64,000 nucleotides of DNA from Henriciella sp. GTDB lineage: Bacteria; Pseudomonadota; Alphaproteobacteria; Caulobacterales; Hyphomonadaceae. Both the position numbers and the translations under genes were made by a program. This document shows positions 8,148-17,534 of the stretch, one piece after another; position 1 is the stretch's first letter, and each line of letters opens with the position of its first letter. Location of the stretch: NCBI GenBank assembly GCA_021776655.1, contig JAJFFK010000034.1:25404-89403 (forward strand). Direction: 5' to 3'. The notes beneath the pieces are model-generated. The model saw only the letters and a list, made by a program, of their open reading frames with translations, did no database searches and was not told the origin of the DNA.

Positions 8148-9776
8148 CTACTCGCCGCTGCCAACCTGCATGGCTGCTGCGATCTCGGGGCGCGCTTCTG
8201 CATCGATCAGATAGTGCGGCTCTACCCGCATTTTGCTGGCCTGCTCATAGGCATACCCCCAAGACAAAATGCTGGCATCTGCATCCATCGGCCCCATGAT
8301 GGACAAGCCGATCGGAACACCGTGCACATCGCCCATTGGGACGGTAATATGCGGATAGCCAGCAATCGCAGCGAGATACCCTGCCCCCGACCAATTTGGC
8401 CAGACATCGCCGTTAACCGGGTCGACACGCGGCGACAGCGGCCCGGACGGAGCGACGAGCATTTGCACGTCATAATCTGCCAGCAAGGCATCGATCCCTT
8501 GCGCGCGGGTGGCCGACTGAATCGCATCGCGGGCGCGGATATAGTCTGGGTCATCAAGCTCACCGAGCGCATCGGATGCTTCAAATATATCCTGGTTGAA
8601 CAAGGCCAATTCAACCTCGGCATGCGCCTGATTGAAGGCAATCAGTTCGGTCAGGCTAGACACTGTCACAGCCGGCGCAGCCGCTGCGAGGTATTCGTTC
8701 AGGGTCGCCTTGAACTCATATTCCAACACAGAAAGGGCATCGCCCCAGAAATTATCGGCGCTGAGCTGAAAGCTCTCAATCTCGACCAGTTCAGCGCCTG
8801 CCGCTTCAAGGATGCGCAGGGCCCCACTAAAGCGATCATTGATATCGCCGTTCGAGCCCACCGAGAACCGCATCACGCCGATACGGGTGCCGGCAAGTGA
8901 CCCCGTATCGAGCCCGGAAACGTAATCTGTCTTGGCCGCGCCGGTGGCCATCGCGCTGAGCAACATCGCTGCGCCGCGCACAGTTTTGGTCATCGGACCG
9001 GCTGTATCCTGCGAGCCTGAAATCGGGATGATATATTGCTGCGAGACCAGACCAACGCTTGGCTTGAAGCCGACAATACCGTTGACATTGGCCGGGCAGA
9101 TCACCGAACCATTGGTCTCTGTTCCAACTGCAGCAGCGGTCAGTGACGCGGCAATTGCTGCACCTGAGCCAGAGCTTGACCCGCACGGCGAGCGATCCAT
9201 CATATGCGGGTTACGCACCTGTCCGCCAAGCGCCGACCAGCCGCTAATCGACGCGTTGGAGCGAAAATTTGCCCATTGGCTGAGATTGGTTTTGCCAAGG
9301 ATCACCGCGCCCCCAGAACGAAACCCAGCCACCAAGGGGCTATCGCGGCCCGTGACATTATCCTTCAGCGCCAATGCCCCGGCCGTGGTTGCGATCGGGT
9401 CGAGGGTCTCGATATTGTCTTTCAGCAAGACCGGCACGCCGTCGAGTGGGCCGAGGCTGTCGCCCACAGCGCGGCGGGCATCGCTGGCTTGCGCCTGAGC
9501 CAACGCATCAGGGTTGAGCGCGAGGACGCTTTGCAGCGTTGGCCCGGCTCGATCAACCGCGTCGATCCGGTCAAGATAGGCTTGCGTCAAGTCGACGGAG
9601 GTTACCTCGCCTGCTGCTAAAGCTTCGGCGATCTCAGGCAGCGTTTTCGCGGTCCAGCCCGTCGCTTCATATGAGTGCGGTGTTTCGGGCATTGCAATAT
9701 CCGTTTGCGGTGCGTTTTGCGCGGAACATGCCGCGAGTACAATCGCCGAGGCGAGAACTGGAATGAGGCGGCGCAT
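8148..9776 (-). CDS. amidase-signature family lipoprotein
   Basis: A 542-aa protein with a lipoprotein signal (MRRLIPVLASAIVLAACSAQ, lipobox LAAC), so it is exported and lipid-anchored. The amidase domain shows the catalytic Lys in GVPVLLKDNIET, the Gly/Ser-rich motif SPCGSSSGSGAAIAAS with the cis-Ser, and the nucleophile region GTETNGSVICPA. It should hydrolyse an amide in the periplasm or cell envelope; the substrate is unknown. The start at 9776 is chosen because the lipoprotein signal begins there and GGAG lies just upstream. It is co-directional with, and 30 bases from, the DsbA-like gene. Confidence 0.9.
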   Translation of the reverse strand: MRRLIPVLASAIVLAACSAQNAPQTDIAMPETPHSYEATGWTAKTLPEIAEALAAGEVTSVDLTQAYLDRIDAVDRAGPTLQSVLALNPDALAQAQASDARRAVGDSLGPLDGVPVLLKDNIETLDPIATTAGALALKDNVTGRDSPLVAGFRSGGAVILGKTNLSQWANFRSNASISGWSALGGQVRNPHMMDRSPCGSSSGSGAAIAASLTAAAVGTETNGSVICPANVNGIVGFKPSVGLVSQQYIIPISGSQDTAGPMTKTVRGAAMLLSAMATGAAKTDYVSGLDTGSLAGTRIGVMRFSVGSNGDINDRFSGALRILEAAGAELVEIESFQLSADNFWGDALSVLEYEFKATLNEYLAAAAPAVTVSSLTELIAFNQAHAEVELALFNQDIFEASDALGELDDPDYIRARDAIQSATRAQGIDALLADYDVQMLVAPSGPLSPRVDPVNGDVWPNWSGAGYLAAIAGYPHITVPMGDVHGVPIGLSIMGPMDADASILSWGYAYEQASKMRVEPHYLIDAEARPEIAAAMQVGSGE

Positions 9777-9805
9777 AGCATGGCTCCATGAGGTTGCAGG
9801 CGAGG

Positions 9806-10420
9806 TCAGCTTCGACGCAGCGCCCAATCCAATGCATCTTCAAGCCGATCATTACCCCAAAACAATTCGCCGTCCACGGTAAAACTTGGCGCGCCATAGA
9901 TCCCCAGCGCCATCGCGTCTTCGACATGTTTGCGTAGCTGATCCTTGGTATGACGCGCATGGGCACCAAATAAAACGGTTTGTGAAGCACCGCCCGCCGC
10001 ATCTATCAGGTCGCCGAGCAGCACTGGGTCAGAGATGTCGCGACCCTCGGCAAATTGGGCGACATAGACAGAGCGGCAAAAATCCTGCCCCCAAGGCTCA
10101 TGCAGGGCAACAATCGCAGCCCGCGCCGCAAGCACGCTATGCTGCGGAAACGCACGCGGATCGTCTGCAGCGGGGCGGCTAAAGCCGAGGCCATATTTGT
10201 CCGTCAGGCGCTGCATATCACGCCACATATTCTCGCCCTTGGCCGGATAGATCGCAAATGGCGACGTGTTCCAGCCCTGCGCGGCAAAGATCGGGCCGAG
10301 CAGAAATGGCTTCCAGATCACCTCAACCGCGCGTGTTTTGGCCTCCGCATCCACCCGCATCGCCGCGAGATAGGAATAAGTCGAGGCAAATTCGAACCAG
10401 AAGGTAACGGGTTTAGGCAT
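9806..10420 (-). CDS. 2-hydroxychromene-2-carboxylate isomerase / DsbA-like family protein
   Basis: A 204-aa kappa-class GST/DsbA-fold protein. The N-terminus VTFWFEFASTYSYLAAMRV matches the HCCA isomerase active-site strand with a Ser in place of CxxC, and IYGAPSFTVDGELFWGNDRL carries the cis-Pro (GAPSF). It probably uses glutathione to isomerise or conjugate an aromatic compound. The start is ATG 10420 with GGGAG seven bases upstream. It is 10 bases downstream of ettA, so likely in one transcript with it. Confidence 0.88.
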   Translation of the reverse strand: MPKPVTFWFEFASTYSYLAAMRVDAEAKTRAVEVIWKPFLLGPIFAAQGWNTSPFAIYPAKGENMWRDMQRLTDKYGLGFSRPAADDPRAFPQHSVLAARAAIVALHEPWGQDFCRSVYVAQFAEGRDISDPVLLGDLIDAAGGASQTVLFGAHARHTKDQLRKHVEDAMALGIYGAPSFTVDGELFWGNDRLEDALDWALRRS

Positions 10421-10430
10421 GGGAAGCTCC

Positions 10431-12095
10431 CTAGCGCCCAAATTTCTTGAACTTTACGCGTTTTGGCTCCACCGCATCGGCGCCGAGGCGGCGTTTTTTG
10501 TCTTCGAGGTATGACGTGAAATCGCCTTCGAACCATTCGACATGGCTATCGCCCTCAAAGGCCAGAATGTGGGTCGCCATGCGGTCAAGGAACCAGCGAT
10601 CGTGCGAGATCACCACGGCGCAACCGGGGAAGCCCTCAAGGCCCTCTTCCAGTGCCTGTAGCGTCTCAACGTCCAAATCATTGGTCGGTTCATCGAGCAA
10701 GAGCAGGTTGCCGCCCTCTTTCAGCATTTTGGCCAGATGCACGCGGTTACGTTCCCCGCCTGACAGCTTGCCGACAGGTTTCTGCTGATCGGTTTTCTTG
10801 AAATTGAAGGCGCTGACATAGGCGCGCGAGTTCATTTCGATACTGCCGATCTTGATCACGTCGAGGCCGTCGGAAATCTCTTGCCAAACGTTTTTGCTAT
10901 CGTCGAGCTTGTCGCGGCTTTGATCGACATAACCGAGCTTGACCGTCTCGCCGAGTTTCATCGTGCCTTTGTCAGGTTGTTCCTGATCCAAGATCATTTT
11001 GAACAAGGTCGATTTACCCGCGCCGTTTGGCCCGATGACGCCAACAATCCCGCCGGGAGGAAGATTGAAAGACAGATCGTCGATCAGAAGGTTTTCGCCA
11101 AAGGCTTTGCTGAGATGCTCGACCTCAAGCACGAGATTACCGAGGCGCGGGCCGGGCGGAATACGAATGGTGGTCGACGAAACGGTTTCGCGTTCAGCCT
11201 TGCCGGCCATTTCTTCATAGGCATTGATCCGTGCTTTGGATTTGGCCCGGCGCGCTTTCGGGCTGGAGCGCACCCATTCAAGTTCCTTCGCCATAGCGCG
11301 CTGCTTACCGCTTTCTTCGCGGCCTTCCTGGCCCATGCGCTTGGCTTTTTGCTCGAGCCAGTTGGAATAGTTACCCTCGTAAGGAATGCCGTGACCGCGA
11401 TCCAGCTCGAGAATCCAGCTGGTAATATCGTCAAGGAAATAGCGGTCATGCGTCACCAGGATCACACAGCCTTTGAAATTGACCAGATAATTCTGCAACC
11501 AGGCGACCGTCTCGGCATCGAGATGGTTGGTCGGTTCATCCATCAGGATCATGTCGGGCTTGGACAGAAGAAGCTGGCAAATCGCGACGCGGCGAATCTC
11601 TCCGCCTGATAGCGTGCTAACCTCGGCATCATCCGCCGGGCAGCGCAGCGCCTCCATCGCCATTGAGATTTTGCTGTCAATGTCCCACGCATCAGCCGCG
11701 TCGACTTGCTCTTGCAGGGCGGTCATGTCTTCCATCAACTCATCGGTGTATTCCTCGCCGAGCTTCATTGAGATGGCATTGAACTGATCGAGTATCTGCT
11801 TTTCCGGGCATTGGCTGGCAATATTGTCGAACACGTTCAGCGACGCATCAAGCTGTGGCTCCTGCGGCAGGAAGCCGACTTTGATGCCGTCAGCGGCCCA
11901 GGCCTCGCCGTTAAACTCGGTCTCAATCCCGGCCATGATTTTGAGCAGGGTCGATTTACCCGCACCGTTGACCCCAACGACACCGATCTTGGCGGTTGGC
12001 AGGAAAGACAGGTGGATGTTTTCAAACACCTGCTTGCCACCAGGGTAGGTCTTTGAAACGCCTTGCATGTGATAGACATATTGCGGGCCGGCCAT
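10431..12095 (-). CDS. ettA: energy-dependent translational throttle protein EttA (ABC-F)
   Basis: A 554-aa ABC-F protein with two nucleotide-binding domains and no membrane segment. Walker A motifs are GVNGAGKST and GPNGAGKST. Both signatures (LSGGEIRRVAICQLLL, LSGGERNRVHLAKML) and Walker B/DEPTNHLD and DEPTNDLD are intact. The inter-domain arm WVRSSPKARRAKSKARINAYEE and total length match EttA, which binds the ribosomal E site and gates early elongation according to ADP/ATP ratio. AGGAG precedes the ATG. Confidence 0.94.
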   Translation of the reverse strand: MAGPQYVYHMQGVSKTYPGGKQVFENIHLSFLPTAKIGVVGVNGAGKSTLLKIMAGIETEFNGEAWAADGIKVGFLPQEPQLDASLNVFDNIASQCPEKQILDQFNAISMKLGEEYTDELMEDMTALQEQVDAADAWDIDSKISMAMEALRCPADDAEVSTLSGGEIRRVAICQLLLSKPDMILMDEPTNHLDAETVAWLQNYLVNFKGCVILVTHDRYFLDDITSWILELDRGHGIPYEGNYSNWLEQKAKRMGQEGREESGKQRAMAKELEWVRSSPKARRAKSKARINAYEEMAGKAERETVSSTTIRIPPGPRLGNLVLEVEHLSKAFGENLLIDDLSFNLPPGGIVGVIGPNGAGKSTLFKMILDQEQPDKGTMKLGETVKLGYVDQSRDKLDDSKNVWQEISDGLDVIKIGSIEMNSRAYVSAFNFKKTDQQKPVGKLSGGERNRVHLAKMLKEGGNLLLLDEPTNDLDVETLQALEEGLEGFPGCAVVISHDRWFLDRMATHILAFEGDSHVEWFEGDFTSYLEDKKRRLGADAVEPKRVKFKKFGR

Positions 12096-12178
12096 GGGCG
12101 ATGCTCCTCGGCAAAGGGGGTAAATCTGGTTGGCGCGTTAGTTGCGCGCCGCGCCAGAAAAATCAAGCCGCAATGGCG

Positions 12179-13117
12179 CTACTCGGATACTGCAAATTCC
12201 GCCTTCAGCTTGCCGCCCGCAACCAGGCCATCAAGATAGACCCCGTCATGGCTCGGCACGATGATCAGGCCTGGCTCACTGGCGCTAAGGTCATGTAGGG
12301 CGCGAACCTGACGCTGTACCGCTTTGCGGTCCTCACCCAGACCAAAGACAAAATTGAGCAGACGTGGGCGCGAGCGTAGCGCCTCAATATTGTGCATCAT
12401 CCAGACGATATCGCCGACCAGCAAATATTCTGCCCCATCGGCGCGGCGGACATAGAATGTCGTCGATCCACCTGAATGGCCTGGCGTCGGCACAGCAACC
12501 AGGCCAGGCGCAACCTTGACCGGCCCGTCCAGCACCAGCGGATCAACCGCCGCGATCTCTGGGGCCAGCACGCCATCTGGCGAGAACAGCGGCAAAGTCG
12601 CGATCTGCACGACGTTCAGACGCAACTTAGGCGCCAAAGCCGCTGGGTCGGGGTGATTGGTGATCGCCATAACATGGTCGGGGTGGGCATGGGTGATCAA
12701 TACCTGTTCGGCCTGCATCAAAGCCGTCACCATGCGCGTATAGGCACCGGCATCAAAACTCGCCTCATCAGACTGCGCTGCTTCCTCGGAATAAGCAGCA
12801 TTAACAGCCGCGCCAATGACAATTGTACGGCCCGGATAGATCAGCTGCAAGGCGGTATAATCAAGCCGCTTGGTGCCATCGAACCAGCCTGCCTCTGTGG
12901 CAAAAGACGGCACCATATCGGTCCCGATTGTTTCGAGCCGGATCTCGGAGGGCAGCGTCGCCGGATCATCGCCCGCCACCAGCGCGCGATAAGCGGTCAG
13001 ATCGAACTCACCCGTCGCCGTTTTCGGTGCCTTGGCGTCAAGCAACATCCACCAGAACGCGATACCCAAAACCAGCACCAAGACGCCAACAATCCGCAAA
13101 CCCCATTTCAACATCAT
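12179..13117 (-). CDS. MBL-fold metallo-hydrolase, membrane-anchored
   Basis: A 312-aa protein with an N-terminal hydrophobic helix (GLRIVGVLVLVLGIAFWWMLL) and a metallo-beta-lactamase fold. The metal motif HAHPDH lies in VLITHAHPDHVMAI, further ligand candidates are in TPGHSGGS and VGDIVW, and a final His is in VPSHDG. It is probably a lactonase- or esterase-like hydrolase facing the periplasm; the substrate is unknown. The start is ATG 13117 behind GGAG (an in-frame TTG at 13120 is less likely). It is divergent from the DPP-IV-like gene. Confidence 0.85.
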   Translation of the reverse strand: MMLKWGLRIVGVLVLVLGIAFWWMLLDAKAPKTATGEFDLTAYRALVAGDDPATLPSEIRLETIGTDMVPSFATEAGWFDGTKRLDYTALQLIYPGRTIVIGAAVNAAYSEEAAQSDEASFDAGAYTRMVTALMQAEQVLITHAHPDHVMAITNHPDPAALAPKLRLNVVQIATLPLFSPDGVLAPEIAAVDPLVLDGPVKVAPGLVAVPTPGHSGGSTTFYVRRADGAEYLLVGDIVWMMHNIEALRSRPRLLNFVFGLGEDRKAVQRQVRALHDLSASEPGLIIVPSHDGVYLDGLVAGGKLKAEFAVSE

Positions 13118-13221
13118 CAATCTCCATTTTCACACGCAGCTAAGCCAATACGGATCCAAAAATCAAACACTCTATTGGATCAGCAGATGACAGCGCCGAG
13201 AACCGCACTAAAGTGGCGGCC

Positions 13222-15576
13222 ATGTTGAAACCCATTCTGTCCGCCCTCGCCCTGTTTGCTGCCTCATGCGCGGTGACAGATGCCCAGACTTTACCGGAGA
13301 CCGCTGACCCTATGGCGACGCCCACACCCCTGACGATTGAACGTCTATATGCCAGCCCCGACCTGTCGGGACCAAAGCCGCAAGAGGTGAAATACTCGCC
13401 CGATGGTACGCGCGTCACTTTCCTGAAAGGCCGCGCTGATGAGAGTGACGGCTATGATCTCTGGCAGTTTGAAGTGGCGACGGGCGCGCAAAGCCTGTTG
13501 GTGGACAGCAAGATTCTCGAGCCGGAGGAGGTTGAGCTGTCCGAGGAAGAAAAGGCGCTACGTGAGCGCAAACGGATCGCCGGTCGCAAGGGGATTGTGT
13601 CCTATGATTGGGGCACCAGCGATACGATATTGGTGCCGATTGGCGGGGATTTGCATCTGATCACGATTGGCGAAGGAGGCCCGGACGCCCGGCAACTCAC
13701 TGCGACGGATGCGTTCGAATATGACGCCAAAGTCTCTCCGAACGGGCGCTTTGTCAGCTTCATTCGGGACGGCGCACTGTATGCGATTGAGCTTGCGACC
13801 GGCGAGGAGAAACGCCTGACGCCAGAAGCCGAGCCGGACAAGGCGGTGGCTTACGGGGTTGCCGAGTTCGTCGCGCAGGAAGAAATGAGCCGCTATACGG
13901 GCTATTGGTGGAGCCCGGATGAGCGCTATGTCGCCTATACGCGGGTCGACGAGAGCAGTGTCGATATTATTCCGCGTTTCGAGATCGCGGCGGAAGACGT
14001 CACCGTGATCAATCAGCGCTACCCCCGCGCTGGCCGCCCGAACGCGATTGTTGATCTATTCGTGCGCGATATGGCGACGGGGGAAGTGGTAGAGACTGAT
14101 TGGCGGCGCGAGGATTGGGGTCCAGCCACGGATCAGTATTTGGCGCGGGCGCGATGGGGTCGCGCGGATGACCTGATTTTCGACCTCGTTAATCGTGACC
14201 AGACCAGTATCGCAACACGGAGCGCCTCTACGAGCAGCTTCTGGAAGACGCTGGATGATCGCGAAGAGATACAAACGAACTGGGTGAACCTGTCAGATGA
14301 TTTTCGTGAGCTCAATGATGGCCGGATCCTGTGGACGCAAGAAACCAACCAGGTGCCGATACATGATTCAGTTATCGATGATGAAGGAAACGTCCATCGT
14401 TACTATCTTCCACCATCGAATTACCGGCACATTGTAAGTATGGTCGGGACTGGACCGGGGTACATGACGGTTACCTCCGGCGAGTGGGTCGTCTCTGCCA
14501 TCGAAGGTGTTGATGAGGCGACCGGAACTGTCTTTTTCACAGGCTACAAGGATACGCCGCTGGAGAAACATCTCTATGCAAGCTCATATCGCGATCCGGG
14601 CGAACCCACCCGCATCACCGAACCGGGCAAATCATGGGCGATTACCATGTCGCCGGATGGGGCAAGTTTTGTCGGGACAAGTTCCTCGCCAGACCAGCCA
14701 CCACAGACGGGGCTCTACAAGGCCGACGGCTCGCTGATCGCGTGGATCGAGGAAAATGCCCTGGACAGCAGCCATCCTTACGCGCCGTATCTGGCTGAGC
14801 ATACGGTGCCGGACTATGGCACGCTGGAAGCCGAAGATGGCCAGACGCTTTATTATTCGATCCACAAACCGCCGGGTTTTGACGCGTCGAAACAATACCC
14901 CGTCCTTGTCGAGGTCTATGGCGGGCCACACGTACAGACGGTGACGCGCAATTGGGAGCGGATGAGCGACCAGTTCTATTCGCGGCAGGGCTATATTGTG
15001 TTCCGGCTGGATAATCGCGGTTCGTCCAATCGCGGCAAGAAATTCGAGGACGTGATCTACCGACGCACCGGCGGGCCGGAAGTGCGCGACCAACTGGTTG
15101 GGGTGGAGTGGCTGAAAAGCCAGCCGTTCGTCGATGCGAGCCTGATCGGCATTCAGGGCTGGTCGTATGGCGGTTACATGACGCTGATGACGATCTTGCA
15201 GGCCCCGGAAGGCACGTTTGCAGCGGCGGTATCTGGCGCACCGGTGACCGATTGGGCGCTCTACGATACGTTCTATACCGAGCGCTATATGGACACGCCG
15301 CAGGATAATCCTGACGGCTATGAGGCCAGTTCCGTGTTCCCGTATCTGGATAATCTGACCACGCCGTTGCTGCTGATCCACGGCATGGCGGATGATAATG
15401 TCACCTTTGACAATTCAACCCGGCTCTATGCCGACCTGCAAAAGCGCGGCAAAAGTTTTGAAATGATGACCTATCCCGGCCAACGCCACGGCATTCGCGG
15501 CGAGGCATTGCAGACACATCTGATGAAGACGCGGATGGCGTTCTTGGACCGGCATTTGAAAGCTGACGCGGAGTGA
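13222..15576 (+). CDS. dipeptidyl peptidase IV-like S9 family serine peptidase, exported
   Basis: About 784 aa. The N-terminal export signal has a possible lipobox (FAASC near residue 17). Residues about 50-530 form the DPP-IV beta-propeller (with YTGYWWSPDERYVAYTRVDES, including the substrate-amino-binding EE-type motif in EFVAQEEMSRY). The C-terminal alpha/beta hydrolase domain has the nucleophile in GWSYGGYM, the acid in HGMADDNV and the histidine in GQRHGIRG. It should remove X-Pro/Ala dipeptides from peptides in the periplasm. The start is uncertain between GTG 13213 and ATG 13222. Confidence 0.93.
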   Translation: MLKPILSALALFAASCAVTDAQTLPETADPMATPTPLTIERLYASPDLSGPKPQEVKYSPDGTRVTFLKGRADESDGYDLWQFEVATGAQSLLVDSKILEPEEVELSEEEKALRERKRIAGRKGIVSYDWGTSDTILVPIGGDLHLITIGEGGPDARQLTATDAFEYDAKVSPNGRFVSFIRDGALYAIELATGEEKRLTPEAEPDKAVAYGVAEFVAQEEMSRYTGYWWSPDERYVAYTRVDESSVDIIPRFEIAAEDVTVINQRYPRAGRPNAIVDLFVRDMATGEVVETDWRREDWGPATDQYLARARWGRADDLIFDLVNRDQTSIATRSASTSSFWKTLDDREEIQTNWVNLSDDFRELNDGRILWTQETNQVPIHDSVIDDEGNVHRYYLPPSNYRHIVSMVGTGPGYMTVTSGEWVVSAIEGVDEATGTVFFTGYKDTPLEKHLYASSYRDPGEPTRITEPGKSWAITMSPDGASFVGTSSSPDQPPQTGLYKADGSLIAWIEENALDSSHPYAPYLAEHTVPDYGTLEAEDGQTLYYSIHKPPGFDASKQYPVLVEVYGGPHVQTVTRNWERMSDQFYSRQGYIVFRLDNRGSSNRGKKFEDVIYRRTGGPEVRDQLVGVEWLKSQPFVDASLIGIQGWSYGGYMTLMTILQAPEGTFAAAVSGAPVTDWALYDTFYTERYMDTPQDNPDGYEASSVFPYLDNLTTPLLLIHGMADDNVTFDNSTRLYADLQKRGKSFEMMTYPGQRHGIRGEALQTHLMKTRMAFLDRHLKADAE

Positions 15577-15592
15577 TGGCTTGTCGGCGCAG

Positions 15593-15682
15593 CCATCCTT
15601 CGACAGGCTCAGGATGAGGACGTTTCCTGCGGCGGACTGCGCAATGTAATCAAGTCCTCATCCTGAGCCTGTCGAAGGATGG
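15593..15682. repeat. perfect 29-bp inverted repeat, intergenic
   Basis: Arms at 15593-15621 and 15654-15682 are exact reverse complements around a 32-base spacer. The arm contains CTTCGACAGGCTCAGGATGA, a motif that recurs as an intergenic repeat in many proteobacterial genomes. It ends just before the ribosome site of the DUF1330 gene starting at 15698, so an RNA hairpin here could terminate the DPP-IV transcript or shield it from decay. Confidence 0.85.
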
Positions 15683-15697
15683 AAAAGGAGATGACCC

Positions 15698-16105
15698 ATG
15701 ACCGCAACCCAACCGACCCCTGACCAGATACAGGCGTTTCTCAGCGCTGATATGGCCGCACCTGTGTGCATGGTGAACCTCTTGAAATTCAAACCCATGG
15801 CGACCTATGCCAGCGATGCTGCCGAGGCGGCGGAAAACCTCACCGGCCGCGAAGCCTATGCGCGCTATGGTGCGGGCGTCCAAAAAGTGTTGGCGAAGAT
15901 CGGTGCCAAGGGCCAATATGCTGGCCCGGTGAACCGGTTCATGATCGGCGAGGGCGACTGGGACATGGTGGCGCTGGTCTGGTATCCGACCCGCAAGATC
16001 TTTCTGGAAATGCCGCAACGCGCTGACTATCAAGCCATCCACTATCACCGCGATGCTGGGTTGGCGCATCAGCACCTGATCGAAACAACACCGGGGACAT
16101 TGTAA
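15698..16105 (+). CDS. DUF1330-like dimeric alpha/beta-barrel protein
   Basis: A 135-aa protein with the DUF1330/ABM-like pattern: VCMVNLLKFKP near the N-terminus, a YARYGAGVQKVL helix and DWDMVALVWYPTRKIFLEM in the second half. AAGGAG lies seven bases before the ATG. It is a paralogue of the next gene, two bases away, and both share MVNLLKF/QVNLLKF, FMIGEGDWD/FIGGGDWD and a YHRDAGL/RHRDAGL end. Function is unknown; the fold suggests a small monooxygenase- or decarboxylase-like protein. Confidence 0.8.
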   Translation: MTATQPTPDQIQAFLSADMAAPVCMVNLLKFKPMATYASDAAEAAENLTGREAYARYGAGVQKVLAKIGAKGQYAGPVNRFMIGEGDWDMVALVWYPTRKIFLEMPQRADYQAIHYHRDAGLAHQHLIETTPGTL

Positions 16106-16107
16106 TC

Positions 16108-16530
16108 ATGCCCGCTTTCCAACCCAGCGCTGAGCAGTTTCGGGACTTTCGTGACGACAAGCATGACGGTCCGATTGCGCAGGTCAATCTGCTGAAATTC
16201 CGCGTCAAAGCCAAATACGCCAAAGACGATCCAGAATATGGCGAAGAGCTAAGCGGTGAGGCCGCTTATCAGCGCTATTCAGCGGCATTCACAGCCGCCG
16301 CCGCTGAGGTCGGCGGTGTCACCACCTTGCTGGCGTCAACCGAGCGCTATTTCATCGGCGGCGGGGATTGGGACGGGGTTCTGGTCAACCATTTCCCATC
16401 GCGCCAAGCCTTTATTGCGACCCTGAACCATCCCGATTACAAAGCCATGTCACGCCACCGCGACGCCGGACTGTTATGTCAGGACCTGATTGTGACACGC
16501 CCAAGCTGGCTGGATGGAGACAAGGTATGA
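16108..16530 (+). CDS. DUF1330-like protein, tandem paralogue
   Basis: A 140-aa homologue of the preceding gene, so the pair arose by tandem duplication. It begins two bases after the preceding stop, and its own stop overlaps the next ATG (ATGA at 16527-16530), so the three genes are translationally coupled. Motifs are QVNLLKFRVKAKYA, a QRYSAAF helix, and GGGDWDGVLVNHFPSRQAF followed by YKAMSRHRDAGL. No catalytic assignment can be made. Confidence 0.8.
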   Translation: MPAFQPSAEQFRDFRDDKHDGPIAQVNLLKFRVKAKYAKDDPEYGEELSGEAAYQRYSAAFTAAAAEVGGVTTLLASTERYFIGGGDWDGVLVNHFPSRQAFIATLNHPDYKAMSRHRDAGLLCQDLIVTRPSWLDGDKV

Positions 16531-17519
16531 GTGCCTATGAGGTCTATGGCGCGCTCGGTTCACCCTATTCGATGAAGGTGCGCGCCGCGCTGCGGACCAA
16601 GCGGCTTGTGCACACCTGGACAGGGATGACGGCCATTGATCGACCCAGCGTTATGGTACATGTCAAAGCGCCAGTCATCCCTGTGATCAAGTGTCCTGAC
16701 GGATCATGGACAAACGATTCCACACCGTTCCTGCTGTCAATTGAGGATCAAGGCCGCGCTCTGTTGCCACCCGATCCGGTGGCGCGGTTTGCCTGTCTGC
16801 TGCTCGAAGACATGGCCGACGAGTGGTTCATGAAGGCGATGTTCCACTATCGCTGGGCCTATGCAGAAGACGCGACATGGGTCGCCAATTGGTTGATCTA
16901 TGACAATTTACCTAATGCCGGGCGCGAACAGGTCGAGACAGTGGCCGCCGATATACGGGCGCGGCAAATCTCGCGCATGGCAATGGTTGGCTGTACGCCG
17001 CAAACCGGGCCACTGATCGAGGCGAGCTGGAAGCGCTGTAACCGCTTGTTGGAGGCAATGGCGCTGGGGCCGACCCAATTCCTGTTTGGTGAGCGTCCAT
17101 CACTGGCTGATCTTGGCTTCTATGGACAGCTTAAAGTGATGAGCACCGACCCGACCCCGATGGCATGGCTGCGTGCACAAACGCCATACCTGTATCGCTG
17201 GCTTGATCATTGCGATGATGCCTCAGGGATTGCAGGTGGCTGGAGCGACGGCTTGTCTGATCCAGTCATGGCGCTGCTCAGCGTCGCCGGCAACACGTAT
17301 CTGCCCTTCCTGCAAGCCAATCTGGTTGCGCTGGAGGCGGGTGAAAAAGCGTTTAACCTGAAGATTGAGGGTGGCACGTATGAACAGGATGCTTTTGGGT
17401 ATCAAGCCAAATGCCTGACCAATCTGCGTTCGGCCTGGGCGGACCTGTCGGACCGGGAAAAAGAAACCTTGCGCACATCTATCGGTGACAATACGGATAT
17501 GCTCCATTCGCCTGCTTAA
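16527..17519 (+). CDS. glutathione S-transferase-like protein, 330 aa
   Basis: The N-terminus (AYEVYGALGSPYSMKVRAALRTKRL) is a thioredoxin-like GST domain with a Ser in the Ser/Tyr-Pro-Tyr position. A C-terminal helical domain (about 95-215, with GERPSLADLGFYGQL as the N-capping/hydrophobic staple region) follows, then about 100 extra residues. The start overlaps the DUF1330 stop. It is longer than a usual GST (200-230 aa). It is probably a glutathione-dependent enzyme working with the two small upstream proteins; the substrate is unknown. Confidence 0.8.
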   Translation: MSAYEVYGALGSPYSMKVRAALRTKRLVHTWTGMTAIDRPSVMVHVKAPVIPVIKCPDGSWTNDSTPFLLSIEDQGRALLPPDPVARFACLLLEDMADEWFMKAMFHYRWAYAEDATWVANWLIYDNLPNAGREQVETVAADIRARQISRMAMVGCTPQTGPLIEASWKRCNRLLEAMALGPTQFLFGERPSLADLGFYGQLKVMSTDPTPMAWLRAQTPYLYRWLDHCDDASGIAGGWSDGLSDPVMALLSVAGNTYLPFLQANLVALEAGEKAFNLKIEGGTYEQDAFGYQAKCLTNLRSAWADLSDREKETLRTSIGDNTDMLHSPA

Positions 17520-17534
17520 TCATTGAGGCTCCAA

